Positions 36,206 to 45,900 of a stretch of DNA of 64,000 bases are shown in pieces (positions within the stretch are counted from its first letter, which is position 1; each line of letters opens with the position of its first letter). A program made the translations under genes and the position numbers. Origin of the DNA: Deltaproteobacteria bacterium (GTDB taxonomy: Bacteria > Myxococcota > Kuafuiibacteriia > Kuafuiibacteriales > Kuafuiibacteriaceae); contig JADJBV010000001.1 in the NCBI GenBank assembly GCA_016703535.1, forward strand, positions 6,562,001-6,626,000. Reading direction: 5' to 3'. Below the pieces are notes generated by a model that saw nothing but the letters and a program-made list of their open reading frames with translations, did no database searches and had not been told where the DNA came from.

Positions 36206-38041
36206 GTGGCGCTGCTCCTCCTCAGCCTGGCCGCCCTCTTGGTGGGGCCGGTCGTCGAGCGTTTGGTGCGCCGGGCCGCCTGGACCGAGGCCATGCTCGA
36301 CGGCTTCGTGCTCACGGCGCTGGTCGGCCTGATCCTGATCCATGTCTTGCCGCACAACGTAGAGGTCGCGGGCTTGTGGGCCTTCGCGGCTGCGGGTCTG
36401 GGTTTTGTGGTGCCGCTCCTTTTGGAGGGTCGACTCCACGAACACGGCGACGGTTCGCGGGGGCTGCACCGATGGCTTTTGGTGGCCGGGTTCCTCGGCT
36501 ACGCCATTCACGCGAGCCTCGACGGCTTGGCCTTGGCCACCGGCCACGACGATCACGGCGATGCCGGTGAACTGCTGGGGGTCGCGGTGGTGTTGCATCG
36601 GATCCCGGTGGGCCTGGCGATCTGGTGGCTGCTCCGTCCCGCGGTGGGTCCCCTCGGCACCATGGCGATCATCGGGACCATCGCCGCCTCCACCATCGCC
36701 GGTTATGGCGCGTCCGGTTGGTTGCTCGAGGGCCTGGAGCGACCCGCGGTTGGCCTCTTGCAAGCGTTGGTCGCCGGCTCCTTGCTCCACGTCGCCCTTC
36801 ACCCCGGCGGCAACCGACAGGGGGGCCCGGCGCAGGCCAAGGCCTCGGCGGTCGGCGGGATCCTGGCGGTGATCGCACTTTTTGGGGTGGCCGCGGTGCA
36901 CCCGGTGGCCCGCCGCTTTGCGGAGGAGGTCGGCAGCGGCGCCGCGTTTCGCGCCTTTTATCTCCAGGCCGCGCCCGCGTTGTTGTTGGGCCTCTTCGGC
37001 TCGGCGGCCTGGGCAACTTGGCGACGACGTCCAGCCCTGGGCACCTCGTTTGCGTTCCTCGATGGCGTCGCCGAGTGCAGCTGCCAAGGTTTGCCGCGTT
37101 ATCGGGTGTTGCTCCAAGGCAAGAGTGCGGTCCGGGCCCACACCTTCTTGATCGCCAGCACCGAGCTGGGGTTGATCGGCCTGATCCCATCTTTGGCGTT
37201 GTTGGGCCTCGAGCTCACCTTGGCCCGCCTGATGGGCACGATGTTGTTGCTGGTGGTGGTGGGCCTGGGGCTCGGGCGAATCGCCAAGTCCGCGCCGACC
37301 GGCCCGGCCGTGGAGGTCCACACCTCCGGGGGCTTCACCGAAGCCCTCTTGGCCCGCATCGATCACACGGTGCCTTGGATCTTGCTGGGCCTGGGCACGG
37401 CCGCCTTCCTCGAACCCCTCTTGTCGGGCAACGCCCTCGAGGCCACCGCGGTGGGCGCGGCGATCGCCCTGTGGGCCGCCCTCGGTATGCCGGTCTATCT
37501 GTGTTCGGCAGCGGCCACCCCGATCGCGGCGGTGTTGATCCACAAAGGGCTGCCGCCCGGCGCGGCGATCGCGTTGTTGCTGGCGGGTCCGGCGGTCAGC
37601 CTGGCCGGCCTGAGCGAACTCGCCAAGGTCCACTCCCGCAAACACGCGGCCCTCTATGGCCTCGGCGTTTACGCGGTGGCGGTTGGGACGGGTTGGGCCG
37701 TCGACCTGGCCTTGGGCCACCACGCCCACTTTGATCTCCACGCGGAAGCCGCGGGCGGCGCCGATTTCTTCTCGGTGGCGGCCGGGATCTTGTTGGCCCT
37801 GTTGATGCTCGTCAGCTTGGCTCGCCAAGGGGTGCGTGGCTTCGCGGGCCAGATCCTCGGGCAACGTGGGCACGACCATTCGGACCATCATCAAGATCAC
37901 GATCATGGCCATGATCCCCACGACGTTCACCCGGAGCACCCCCAGGCTCCAGCGTCGGCAGACGGGTTTCGCTTCCACGGCCCCGCGCGCTGGGTCAAAG
38001 GGCCACGCGCGCCACTTTACTTGGGCCTCCGCGAGCGCTAG
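36206..38041 (+). CDS. ZIP-like metal transporter fused to UPF0718/ArsP-like permease
   Basis: A 611-residue polytopic protein. Residues 1-220 resemble a ZIP transporter: HASLDGLAL (His102, Asp106) and LHRIPVGLA (His131, Pro134), the metal-site helices. Residues about 230-545 resemble COG0701 permeases: CSC at 291-293 and GMPVYLCSAAATPIAAVLIH with Cys433, then AGPAVSL. The tail (about 556-582) is a His/Asp run (HDHSDHHQDHDHGHD). Together this points to metal or metalloid transport with a metal-binding tail. Direction and substrate are unknown. The usual ZIP Glu after His131 is Arg. Confidence 0.75.
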   Translation: MALLLLSLAALLVGPVVERLVRRAAWTEAMLDGFVLTALVGLILIHVLPHNVEVAGLWAFAAAGLGFVVPLLLEGRLHEHGDGSRGLHRWLLVAGFLGYAIHASLDGLALATGHDDHGDAGELLGVAVVLHRIPVGLAIWWLLRPAVGPLGTMAIIGTIAASTIAGYGASGWLLEGLERPAVGLLQALVAGSLLHVALHPGGNRQGGPAQAKASAVGGILAVIALFGVAAVHPVARRFAEEVGSGAAFRAFYLQAAPALLLGLFGSAAWATWRRRPALGTSFAFLDGVAECSCQGLPRYRVLLQGKSAVRAHTFLIASTELGLIGLIPSLALLGLELTLARLMGTMLLLVVVGLGLGRIAKSAPTGPAVEVHTSGGFTEALLARIDHTVPWILLGLGTAAFLEPLLSGNALEATAVGAAIALWAALGMPVYLCSAAATPIAAVLIHKGLPPGAAIALLLAGPAVSLAGLSELAKVHSRKHAALYGLGVYAVAVGTGWAVDLALGHHAHFDLHAEAAGGADFFSVAAGILLALLMLVSLARQGVRGFAGQILGQRGHDHSDHHQDHDHGHDPHDVHPEHPQAPASADGFRFHGPARWVKGPRAPLYLGLRER

Positions 38042-38052
38042 CAGCGCTTTCG

Positions 38053-40266
38053 ATGGCTGATACCACTGCCCACCGCTGGCGCTTCGTTCGCGTCGGCGGC
38101 ATCAATCAAGTTCAATTCCGCAACGCCGAGGACCTGCTCGCCGTCGATGACCTGGATCCCAAGTTGTGGATGGCCCTGAGCCTGCCGGTGAAGGGCGTCG
38201 TCTTCGACAAGGACACCTTGGAGCTGATCGACTCGGACAAAGATGGCCGGGTCCGGGCCACCGAACTCATCGCCGCGGTCAAGTTCACCCGTCAGTACCT
38301 GAAGGACACCACCGCCCTCTTTCGTGGTGGCGCCCCACTCCCGATCACTTCGATCAACGACCGCGATCCGGCGGGCCAAAAGTTGTTGGCCGCCGCCAAG
38401 CGGATCTTGATCAACTTGGGCAAGTCCGACGCCGGCGCCCTCAGCGTCGATGACGTCGCCCATCCCACCAAGATCTTCGCCGGCACCAAACTCAACGGCG
38501 ATGGCATCGTGACCCCCGACTCCACCGAAGACGCCGAGCTCAAGGCGGCGGTGACCACCATCTTGGACACGGTCGGCGGCGAGGCCGATCGGAGCGGCAA
38601 ACCTGGGATCAATCAGGCCAAGGCCGACACCTTCTTCAAAGACGCCCAGGCCCTGGTCGACTGGCAAGCCGCCGGCGCCGCCGCCCTGACCCTGGGGGAC
38701 GACACCGCCAAGGCCCACGACGTTTGGGCGGCCCTCAAGGCCAAGGTCGAAGACTACTTCTTGCGGTGCCGAGTGGCCGCCTTTGACGGCCGCGCCGAGG
38801 CGCCGCTCAACGGCCCGGTCGAGGCCTACGCCGCCGTCGCCACTCGCAACCTCGACGGCCTGGCGCTGGCCGCCTTGCCTCTGGCCAAGGTCGAGGCCAA
38901 CCGGCCCCTGCCCCTGAGCGCCGGGGTCAGCCCCAGCTATACGGATCAAGCGTTGGCGTTGCGCGACCTGTGTGTCCGTCCGATCTTGGGCAAACCCGTC
39001 GACGCGATCAGCGAAGCCGATTGGCGCGCGGTGTGTAGCCGGATCGAGCCCTACGCCACCTGGTTGGCCAAAAAGCCCGGCAGCCCGGTCGAAAAGTTGG
39101 GGATGGACGCCCTCAAGGCCCTGACCAGCAACGGGGCCAAGGCCAAGGTCGACGCCTTGATCGCTGAAGACGCAGCGTTGGCCCCCGAGACCGCCGAGAT
39201 CGACTCGGTGATCCGGCTGGTGCGTTACCACCGGGACCTGAAGGCGTTGATCGAAAACTACGTCAGCTTCGACGACTTCTACGAGCCGAAGCAGCGGGCG
39301 ATCTTCCAGTACGGCACCCTCTACTTGGACGGCCGAGCCACCGAACTCTGCTTTTTGGTCGACGACGTCGGCAAACACTCGGCCTTGGCCGCCGCCAGCA
39401 AGATGTACCTGGCCTACTGCGAGATCACTCGGGTGGGCGGCGAAAAGAAGACCATCTGCGCTTGTTTCACCGCCGGCCTCGCCGAGTCCTTGTGGGTCGG
39501 ACGCAACGGCATCTTCTTCGATCGGGAAGGCAAAGACTGGGACGCGGTGATCATCAAGGTCGTCGAGGCCCAGATCAGCCTAAAAGAGGCCTTCTGGAAC
39601 CCGTGGCGCAAGATCAGCAAAATGATCGGCGACCAGATCAACAAGATCTTGGCCAGCAAAGAGGCCGCGATGCAGAGCGCGGCCCAAAAGTCGGTCGATG
39701 AGGCGGGCACCAAAGCCCAAGAAGGTCAGGCGGCGGCGCCGGTCCCGGCGGGTGGCGCGGCCATGGCCTCGGCGGTGGCGGCCATCGGCATCGGCCTCGG
39801 CTTCTTGAGCACCGCGATCGCCGGCCTGATGGGCCTGGTGTTGGGTATGCCGGTCTGGAAGACGGTGCTCGGGATCATCGGCCTGGTGTTGGTGGTGTCG
39901 GGGCCGTCGGTGGCCATCGCCTACTTCAAGCTGCGGGCCCGAGACCTGGCGGCGATCCTCAACGCCGGTGGTTGGGCCATCAACGGTCAGATCCTGCTCA
40001 GCCTCAAGTTGGGCCGGATGTTGACCCGTGAGGCCTCCTTGCCGGACGGCGCCGAACGTTCCCTCACCGATCCCTACGCCGATGACAACTCGACCCGGAA
40101 CAGCCTGATCACCCTGGCGGTGATCCTGATCTTGGCCGGTGGCCTTTGGTACGTCGGCGCCTTGGAGCACTACTTCCCGGTGTTGCCGGATCCGCCGGCC
40201 GACGCCCCCAAGTTGTTCCACGAAGTCCCGCCCCCCACGCCCCCGACGCCTCCCCCGGCCGGCTGA
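38053..40266 (+). CDS. EF-hand-containing membrane protein, unknown function
   Basis: A 737-residue protein. Residues 60-71 (DSDKDGRVRATE) form a canonical EF-hand Ca-binding loop; a weaker site (NGDGIVTPDSTED) lies near 150. The middle 400 residues are alpha/beta with no recognised domain. Membrane helices lie at about 570-620 and 685-705, ending in a Pro-rich tail. A second-half segment (RVGGEKKTICACFTAG) is conserved-looking. No closer family is recognised. Confidence 0.65.
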   Translation: MADTTAHRWRFVRVGGINQVQFRNAEDLLAVDDLDPKLWMALSLPVKGVVFDKDTLELIDSDKDGRVRATELIAAVKFTRQYLKDTTALFRGGAPLPITSINDRDPAGQKLLAAAKRILINLGKSDAGALSVDDVAHPTKIFAGTKLNGDGIVTPDSTEDAELKAAVTTILDTVGGEADRSGKPGINQAKADTFFKDAQALVDWQAAGAAALTLGDDTAKAHDVWAALKAKVEDYFLRCRVAAFDGRAEAPLNGPVEAYAAVATRNLDGLALAALPLAKVEANRPLPLSAGVSPSYTDQALALRDLCVRPILGKPVDAISEADWRAVCSRIEPYATWLAKKPGSPVEKLGMDALKALTSNGAKAKVDALIAEDAALAPETAEIDSVIRLVRYHRDLKALIENYVSFDDFYEPKQRAIFQYGTLYLDGRATELCFLVDDVGKHSALAAASKMYLAYCEITRVGGEKKTICACFTAGLAESLWVGRNGIFFDREGKDWDAVIIKVVEAQISLKEAFWNPWRKISKMIGDQINKILASKEAAMQSAAQKSVDEAGTKAQEGQAAAPVPAGGAAMASAVAAIGIGLGFLSTAIAGLMGLVLGMPVWKTVLGIIGLVLVVSGPSVAIAYFKLRARDLAAILNAGGWAINGQILLSLKLGRMLTREASLPDGAERSLTDPYADDNSTRNSLITLAVILILAGGLWYVGALEHYFPVLPDPPADAPKLFHEVPPPTPPTPPPAG

Positions 40267-40305
40267 TTTCGAGATGGGTCCGGCACCCGCCGGGCACCAA
40301 GGGGC

Positions 40306-40830
40306 ATGTCCATCCGCCCCCTCTTCCCCCTGCTCCTCCTTTGGGCCTGCGGCGCCGGTGAGCTCGACCGAAACACCGTCACCACCCTGCCCGCCGGCTC
40401 GGCCACCGGATCTTGGGCCAGCGGTCGCTACGCCCTGAAGTTCGTCACCACCCAATGTGAAGGTGAGTGCCCGCTGATCCAGAGCGGCTTCTTCAGCTTC
40501 TCCACCTGCGACGTCGGCCAAAGCGACGAGGCCCGGGTCGAGGTGGTCCAAAACGACGGGCGACTGAACTTTGACGCCACCGGGAGTGGCCTTTTGGTCG
40601 AACGGGGCGAAGGGGGCCTGGACGAAGATGGCCGCTTTTCGGTGGGCGGTTACGCGACCCAAGCCGCGGGCGACGTGGAGCTCACCAGCCGGATGGACGG
40701 GAACCTCTCCCGGGACGGCACCTTGAGCGCCACCACTCGGACCTGGGGCTACGGGATGGCGGACGAGGTGCGAATCGACTGCGTCGGGACCTACGAGGTC
40801 ACGGGGTCTAGGGGCCCGTTCCGGAATTAG
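40306..40830 (+). CDS. Hypothetical lipoprotein, tail encoded by a MITE
   Basis: A 174-residue protein with lipobox LLLLWAC and a beta-rich body (repeated DGRLNFDATG/DGRFSVGG-like strands). SD-like AAGGGG precedes the ATG. The last residues (RGPFRN) and the stop codon are encoded by the left end of the foldback MITE at 40811-40970, so the native C terminus has been replaced. Function unknown. Confidence 0.7.
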   Translation: MSIRPLFPLLLLWACGAGELDRNTVTTLPAGSATGSWASGRYALKFVTTQCEGECPLIQSGFFSFSTCDVGQSDEARVEVVQNDGRLNFDATGSGLLVERGEGGLDEDGRFSVGGYATQAAGDVELTSRMDGNLSRDGTLSATTRTWGYGMADEVRIDCVGTYEVTGSRGPFRN

Positions 40831-40970
40831 GTGGCCATTTCGGCCGATGAGGCGCCCGCCTGGCAAGGCTTGCCGAGGAAGGCATACTCTGCGGTCTGGC
40901 GACGAGGCGTAACGAAGCCAGGCGGGATGGATCATCGGCCCAAATGGCCAGATAATTCCAGAACGGGCCC
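40811..40970. mobile_element. 160-bp foldback MITE, TA-flanked
   Basis: Arms of about 54 bases (GGGCCCGTTC, GGAATTA, TGGCCATTT, GGCCGATGA and CCGCCTGGC blocks, roughly 44 pairing) surround a loop of about 50 bases. TA flanks both ends (40809-40810, 40971-40972). It sits between two convergent genes and provides the stop codon of both. Long complementary arms plus TA duplication fit an IS630-type MITE; it could also act as a bidirectional terminator. Confidence 0.65.
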
Positions 40971-41443
40971 TAAGGATGGGGAGTGACGGCCAAGAACAAG
41001 GCCTCGTCGGCGCCCCGCTTGTGGGCGACCAAGATGGTGCCGCCCTTCTTGTGGGTGGTGTCCGCGGAGAACTTGAAGTCAGGCATGGCCAACCGCAGCC
41101 GGATGGTGCCGTCGGGTTGGACCTCCAGGACCTTCACCGTCAACATCCGGGACTTCTCGGGCATCCCGCGGATCTGAAGCGAAACCTGGGCGTCGGGTTC
41201 GACCGTCGCTTGGAGCGAGTCCAACACGGTGGCCTTGGGAAAACCGGCGTCTTTGAGCTGACCACTCAGCTTGGCGGCGTCGAGCCGGGGGTCGTATCCA
41301 CTCCCCTTTTTGCTCGCTTCAATGACCAGGATATCGACCTGGACCGGGCCCGCCTGGGCCGGAGCGGAGGCAGGTCCCATCAGGACCGCCAGAAATAGTA
41401 CGGACGACAAGAGCATCTTCGGCCCCCAGCGGAGGAGCGGCAT
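40970..41443 (-). CDS. Hypothetical exported protein
   Basis: A 157-residue protein with a signal peptide (cut near AQAG) and a small beta-rich domain (VQVDILVIEASKKGSG, then GTIRLRLAMPDFKFSADTT). Its TAG stop is made of the TA duplication and the first base of the MITE at 40811-40970, so the original end may have been longer. No family recognised. Confidence 0.7.
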   Translation of the reverse strand: MPLLRWGPKMLLSSVLFLAVLMGPASAPAQAGPVQVDILVIEASKKGSGYDPRLDAAKLSGQLKDAGFPKATVLDSLQATVEPDAQVSLQIRGMPEKSRMLTVKVLEVQPDGTIRLRLAMPDFKFSADTTHKKGGTILVAHKRGADEALFLAVTPHP

Positions 41444-41493
41444 GGCCCCTTCCTACCTCGAATCGACGCGGGCGTCGCGGGGGCTATTCAGGA

Positions 41494-42024
41494 TCAAGCG
41501 TCCGAGAGCCAAATCACGGTCGCGCCCTGCTGGGGGACCACGGTCACCGTGCCCTGAAAGCCGATGCTCTCCACCGAAACCTCACCCGGGAGGGCCTCGG
41601 CGATGACCTCGGGGTCGGGGGTACGGTTGACCACCGCCACCATCATGATCCCAAAGGCCCCGGCCCCCGCCACGGCCATGCGGAACATGGGGGAGGGTCG
41701 CAGCAGCGCCTTCATGGAGTCCTGGAGCTTCTGCCAAAGGCTCGGCTCTTTGGCGCTCTGGAAGATCCGCTGCTCGACCTCGTCTCGGAAGGCCTCCTCG
41801 AAGCGAGGGGCGCTGGCGGTGAGCTCGGCCTCGATGCCGGCCTTGAACAGATCGATCGCCTGATCTTCCAAGCTGGCCCGAGAGTGGCCCAGGTCCTCTT
41901 GATCCAGCTGCCGGAACACGGCGCTGGTGAAGGCGTTCCACTCGCCGTCGCGGCGCGACAACTCTTCCGAGGTCGACTCCCGCAGCAGCTCTCCCACCGT
42001 GACGGTCTTCTTCACGTCGGACAT
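41494..42024 (-). CDS. Probable anti-sigma factor, membrane-anchored
   Basis: A 176-residue protein. An acidic, helical N-terminal half (TVGELLRESTSEELSRRDGEW, resembling an anti-sigma domain) is followed by one membrane helix (about 113-130) and a short exported domain. It starts three bases after the ECF sigma stop, the usual place for an anti-sigma factor. No zinc motif (HxxxCxxC) is present, so the class is not certain. Confidence 0.65.
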   Translation of the reverse strand: MSDVKKTVTVGELLRESTSEELSRRDGEWNAFTSAVFRQLDQEDLGHSRASLEDQAIDLFKAGIEAELTASAPRFEEAFRDEVEQRIFQSAKEPSLWQKLQDSMKALLRPSPMFRMAVAGAGAFGIMMVAVVNRTPDPEVIAEALPGEVSVESIGFQGTVTVVPQQGATVIWLSDA

Positions 42025-42027
42025 GGT

Positions 42028-42741
42028 TCACCCTCCTTGAACGGCGAGCTTGAGGCTCGCGGGCACTTCCTGGCCCTTCTCGACATAGGGTTGGAGCAAG
42101 GCCTGCAGGTTCTGGCGGGCGTGGAACAGCCGGCTCATCACCGTACCCTTGCTGATGCCGAGGACGTCGGCCATCTCCTCGTAGGACAGCCCCTCGACCT
42201 CCCGCAGCACGATGATCGCCCGGTGTTTTTCGGTCAGGCGGTTCATCGCGGTTTGCAAGACAGCTTGCAATTCCTTGCGGGTGGCCATGTCGTCGGGGTG
42301 ATCGGTGGGCCGACCGTCCCGGCGCAAGGCGTCCTCGACGTTCTGGTTGTCTTCCAGCGTGACCTGATCGCGCCGGCTCTTCTCCCGCAGCACGTCGATG
42401 CTGAGGTTGTAGGTGATCCGGTAGAGCCAGGTGAAGAAGGCGGCCGTGCCTTCGTAGCGATCCAAGTTGCGGTAGGCCTTCACGAAGGCCTCTTGGGCCA
42501 CGTCCCAGGCATCGTCGCGGTTGCGCACGATGCCAAAGGCCAAGGCGTAGACCCGTCGTTGATATCGCTCGACCAACTTGCCGAAGGCCTGCCGGTCGCC
42601 GCTCCGAGTCGCCTCGACCAACGACTGATCGATCTGGTTTTGGGCCGCGCGGGCCTGGGCTTGCTCGGGGTTTCGCTGGTCGGTGGACATTTGTTTTTCC
42701 AACTCGTCGATATCGACGGACGACGGCGGAAAACGGTTCAT
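42028..42741 (-). CDS. ECF-type RNA polymerase sigma factor
   Basis: A 237-residue sigma-70-family protein: region 2 (VERYQRRVYALAFGIVRNRDD, then AFVKAYRNLDRYEG and FFTWLYRITYN) and region 4 (VLREVEGLSYEEMADVLGIS, GTVMSRLFHARQNLQ). It is of the RpoE group. ATG 42741 gives a normal length; longer frames upstream overlap the divergent gene. It is cotranscribed with a probable anti-sigma factor and is divergent from the five-gene envelope operon, which it may control. It contains one palindrome. Confidence 0.93.
   Translation of the reverse strand: MNRFPPSSVDIDELEKQMSTDQRNPEQAQARAAQNQIDQSLVEATRSGDRQAFGKLVERYQRRVYALAFGIVRNRDDAWDVAQEAFVKAYRNLDRYEGTAAFFTWLYRITYNLSIDVLREKSRRDQVTLEDNQNVEDALRRDGRPTDHPDDMATRKELQAVLQTAMNRLTEKHRAIIVLREVEGLSYEEMADVLGISKGTVMSRLFHARQNLQALLQPYVEKGQEVPASLKLAVQGG
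42255..42268. repeat. GCAAG-N4-CTTGC palindrome
   Basis: Copy 7, ECF sigma gene; arms extend to TTGCAAG/CTTGCAA. Confidence 0.7.
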
Positions 42742-42944
42742 CGGCGGTCCCCAAAATGCGGCCTGGTGACCGCCTTCACCCCCACCTTGGCGCCGACCGC
42801 ATGTCGGGGGCAAGTCGAGGGCCGGGTCGAGGCCGCCCGGCGACGAATACCCTGTAGGTTCGAGGGGATGGCCAAGGGTTGCGCTGGACGATCCGAAGCG
42901 GGGGAAGGCCGGGCCGCCTTGGACCGTTACCCGTGTTCGCGTGG

Positions 42945-42950
42945 TATCGT
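42945..42950 (+). promoter_or_regulatory. -10-like TATCGT upstream of envelope operon
   Basis: TATCGT ends eight bases before ATG 42959. No good sigma-70 -35 stands at 17 bases; an ECF-type promoter is possible given the divergent sigma gene. Confidence 0.35.
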
Positions 42951-42958
42951 CCTCCAAC

Positions 42959-45900
42959 ATGTCGTCCGAGCACGCGCCTGGGCCCACGAATGCCCTGCAT
43001 TCGGTGCTCGCCCAGACCGGCCGGAGCCTGACCCGGGCCACCCTTTGGGAGGCCGGCGCCACCCTGTTGTTGGGCGTGATCTTGGCGGTCCTGGCAGGGA
43101 TCGGACTTTCGGCGCTGCGGGCCCAACCCCTGACGATCCTCGCCGTCGAAGGCCTGTTGTTGCTGGCGACGACCGGCGCCTTGGTCTTCCTCTATCGTCG
43201 CCGCTGGCGGGCGCTCTTTCAGCCGAGCGAGTTGGCCCGCTGGTTGGATCGGACCCTGGAGCAAAAAGGACGCCTCGGCGGAGCGCAAGTTCACTTGCTG
43301 TCGGCCTTGGAGCTCTCCAGGGATCAAGATCGCTACGGAGAGAGCGCGGAGCTCGGACAGGCGGCCATCGCTCAGGCGGTGGAGCTGGCCCGGCGCCTGG
43401 ATCCGGCGAGCCTGGTGCGGTCCGAACACCAGCGGGGGCTTCGGCAGCGGTTGATCCCGCTGACGGTGGGTCTGGTGCTGGTCGCCGGCCTCGGGGTCCT
43501 TTGGCCTCAACACCTGCGGAGCGCACTTTTGGCGGTGACCTCCCTGGGCCGCCTCGAAGAAGCGCTGGAGCGCCTGCCCCCTGAGCCGCGGCTCGGCGAC
43601 TTTCGGATCGCTTATCAACCGCCGGCCTACAGCGAACGCCCTCCGATCGTCCAAAACAGCCCGAACGGCGCGATCCGAGCCCTGCCCGGCACCGAGGTGA
43701 CCATCGAGACCCGGACCCGGGATGAGGTGGTCGAGGGCACCTTGTTGGTCAGCTACGGCGAAGACACCGAGTCGCCGCCCGATCGGGTGGCGGTGCGGAC
43801 CGACGGGCGCCGCCTGAAGGCCACCATGGTGTTGCTGAAGGGCGGCCGTTATCGCTTTCAGCTCAAGACCAGCGACGGTGAACTCCAAGAAGAACGTCGG
43901 GGCCACGAGATCGAGCTGGAGCTGGACGAACCGCCCGAGGTCACCCTGGAGCAGCCGAAAGAGAGCCCCCTCGAGGTCAATGAACGTGATCGCCTGACCT
44001 TGGCCTTTTCGGCCCGAGACGACTTCGCTCTGGGTGAAGCCGCGGTGGCCTGGCGCGTGTTGGGCAGCAACCGCGAGGGCAAGAGCCGCTTGACCGCGGC
44101 CCCCAGCGGCCTGCGCGAATATTCGGGATCGGGTGAGCTGGATCTTTCGCAGCTGGAGCTGAAGCCCGGCGATCGGGTCGCTTACAGCGTCGAGGTCCGA
44201 GACAACGACACGGTCAACGGGCCCAAGATCGGATCGAGCGAAACCAAGGAGCTGCGGATCTACAGCAAACAAGCGCACCACCAACAGGTGATGGCCTTGC
44301 AACAACAGGCCTTGGACGAGCTGGTCCACATCTTGGGCGACAACCTGGAGCACAAGTTCGAGCCCAAAGGTGAGGTGAGCGCGGATCTGGCGGCGGTCTT
44401 GAACAGCAACAAGATCGTCGAGCGCGCCATGTTGGCCGACGACCTGCTGCTGCGTACGGTGCTGGCGGTGAAAAAAGATCCGCTCGGCCGACCGCAAGTG
44501 GCCGAGGCCTTCGAGCGGGCCCGCAACGAGTTGGGCCGGGACGCGCGCCGCAAACGAGCCGCCTTGGCCGGCGCCAAGTCGGGTCTGGAGCGCTCCAAAC
44601 GACTCGACGCCTTCGACGGTCGTTCGGTGCGGGGTGCCCAAGAAGGGATGATCGGCGACCTGGAGAAGAACTCGGTCTATTTGGCGGATCTCCTCAACGA
44701 TCAGCGGATGATCGACGCTCAGGCCCTGGCCAAACAACTCCGCACCGAACAACAGGCCCTCAAAGAGGCGTTGGCGGCCTATCAACAGGCGCCCACCCCC
44801 GAAAAGCGGGCCGAGTTGGCCAAGGCCATCGCCGAGATCCGAAACCGGATCCAAGAGATCGCCAAGGAGTTGTCGGGGCTGAAGAGCTCCATCCCCCAGG
44901 ACTTCATGAACCCCGACGCCCTCGACGCTCAAGACGACGCGGCCGAGATGGATCGGGTCCAGCAGCTGATCGAAGAGGGTGACCTCGAAGCGGCCATGAA
45001 GGCCCTCGACAAGATGTTGGGCCGCACCGAGGAGATGTTGGCCGAGTTGGGCCAAGGCCGGGACGAGATGCAATCCCGGGAGTACAGCGAGATCACCGAG
45101 ATGGCCCAAGAGGTTTGGAAGGACCTCGATCAGCTGGAGAAAGATCAGCGGGATCTGGCCCGGCGCACCGAAATGGTCTCGAAGGAGCTGCACGAACGCA
45201 TGAAGTCGCGGCTCGGCGACGCGGCCAGCTTCGTGGAGAAGCAGAAGAAGCGCCTCGAGCAGGCTCGGGCCACGGTCGCCAAAGGCAAACCCGAGACCTT
45301 CTTGCCCGACGCCGACAGCTTCGATCGGGTGGATCGCCGGCTCGATGACGCGATGAAGGCCCTGGACGCTCAGGACTTTGGGGCCGCGCTGGAAGTGCTG
45401 GAGCAAGCGGCCGGCGAGATGGCTCAGCTCGAACAAGACGCGGCCCGGCGTTTGGATCAGGCCCGGCGTTTTGGGGACTTCTTCGGCTCCACCGACAGCG
45501 CCGAACGCACCGAACGTTCGATGCGGAAGGCCCGGCCGACGGTCGAAGACGTGCTCAAGGAGATCAACGATCTGATGCCGCCTCCTCAGTCGCTCCTCTC
45601 CGAAAGTGAAAAGGAGCAGATGAAGCGCTTCGCCGAACGCCAAGCCGAGCTGGGCGACAAGGCCGGCAAACTCCGCCAAGATCTGGAGAAGCTCGGCGAG
45701 ATGTTGCCGATCGTGGGGCCCGAGGTGAAAGAGTCCTTGGACGGTGCCAAAAGCGACATGAAGGCCGCCGAAGGCAGCCTGGGATCGGGCGACGCGCCGG
45801 GGGGCCTGGGCCAAGAGCGGGCGGCTTTGGACAAGTTGGGCCAACTCAAAGATCAGCTGGAGCAGATGGGCGGCGGCAAAGGGGGTGGCCAAGGGGGCGG

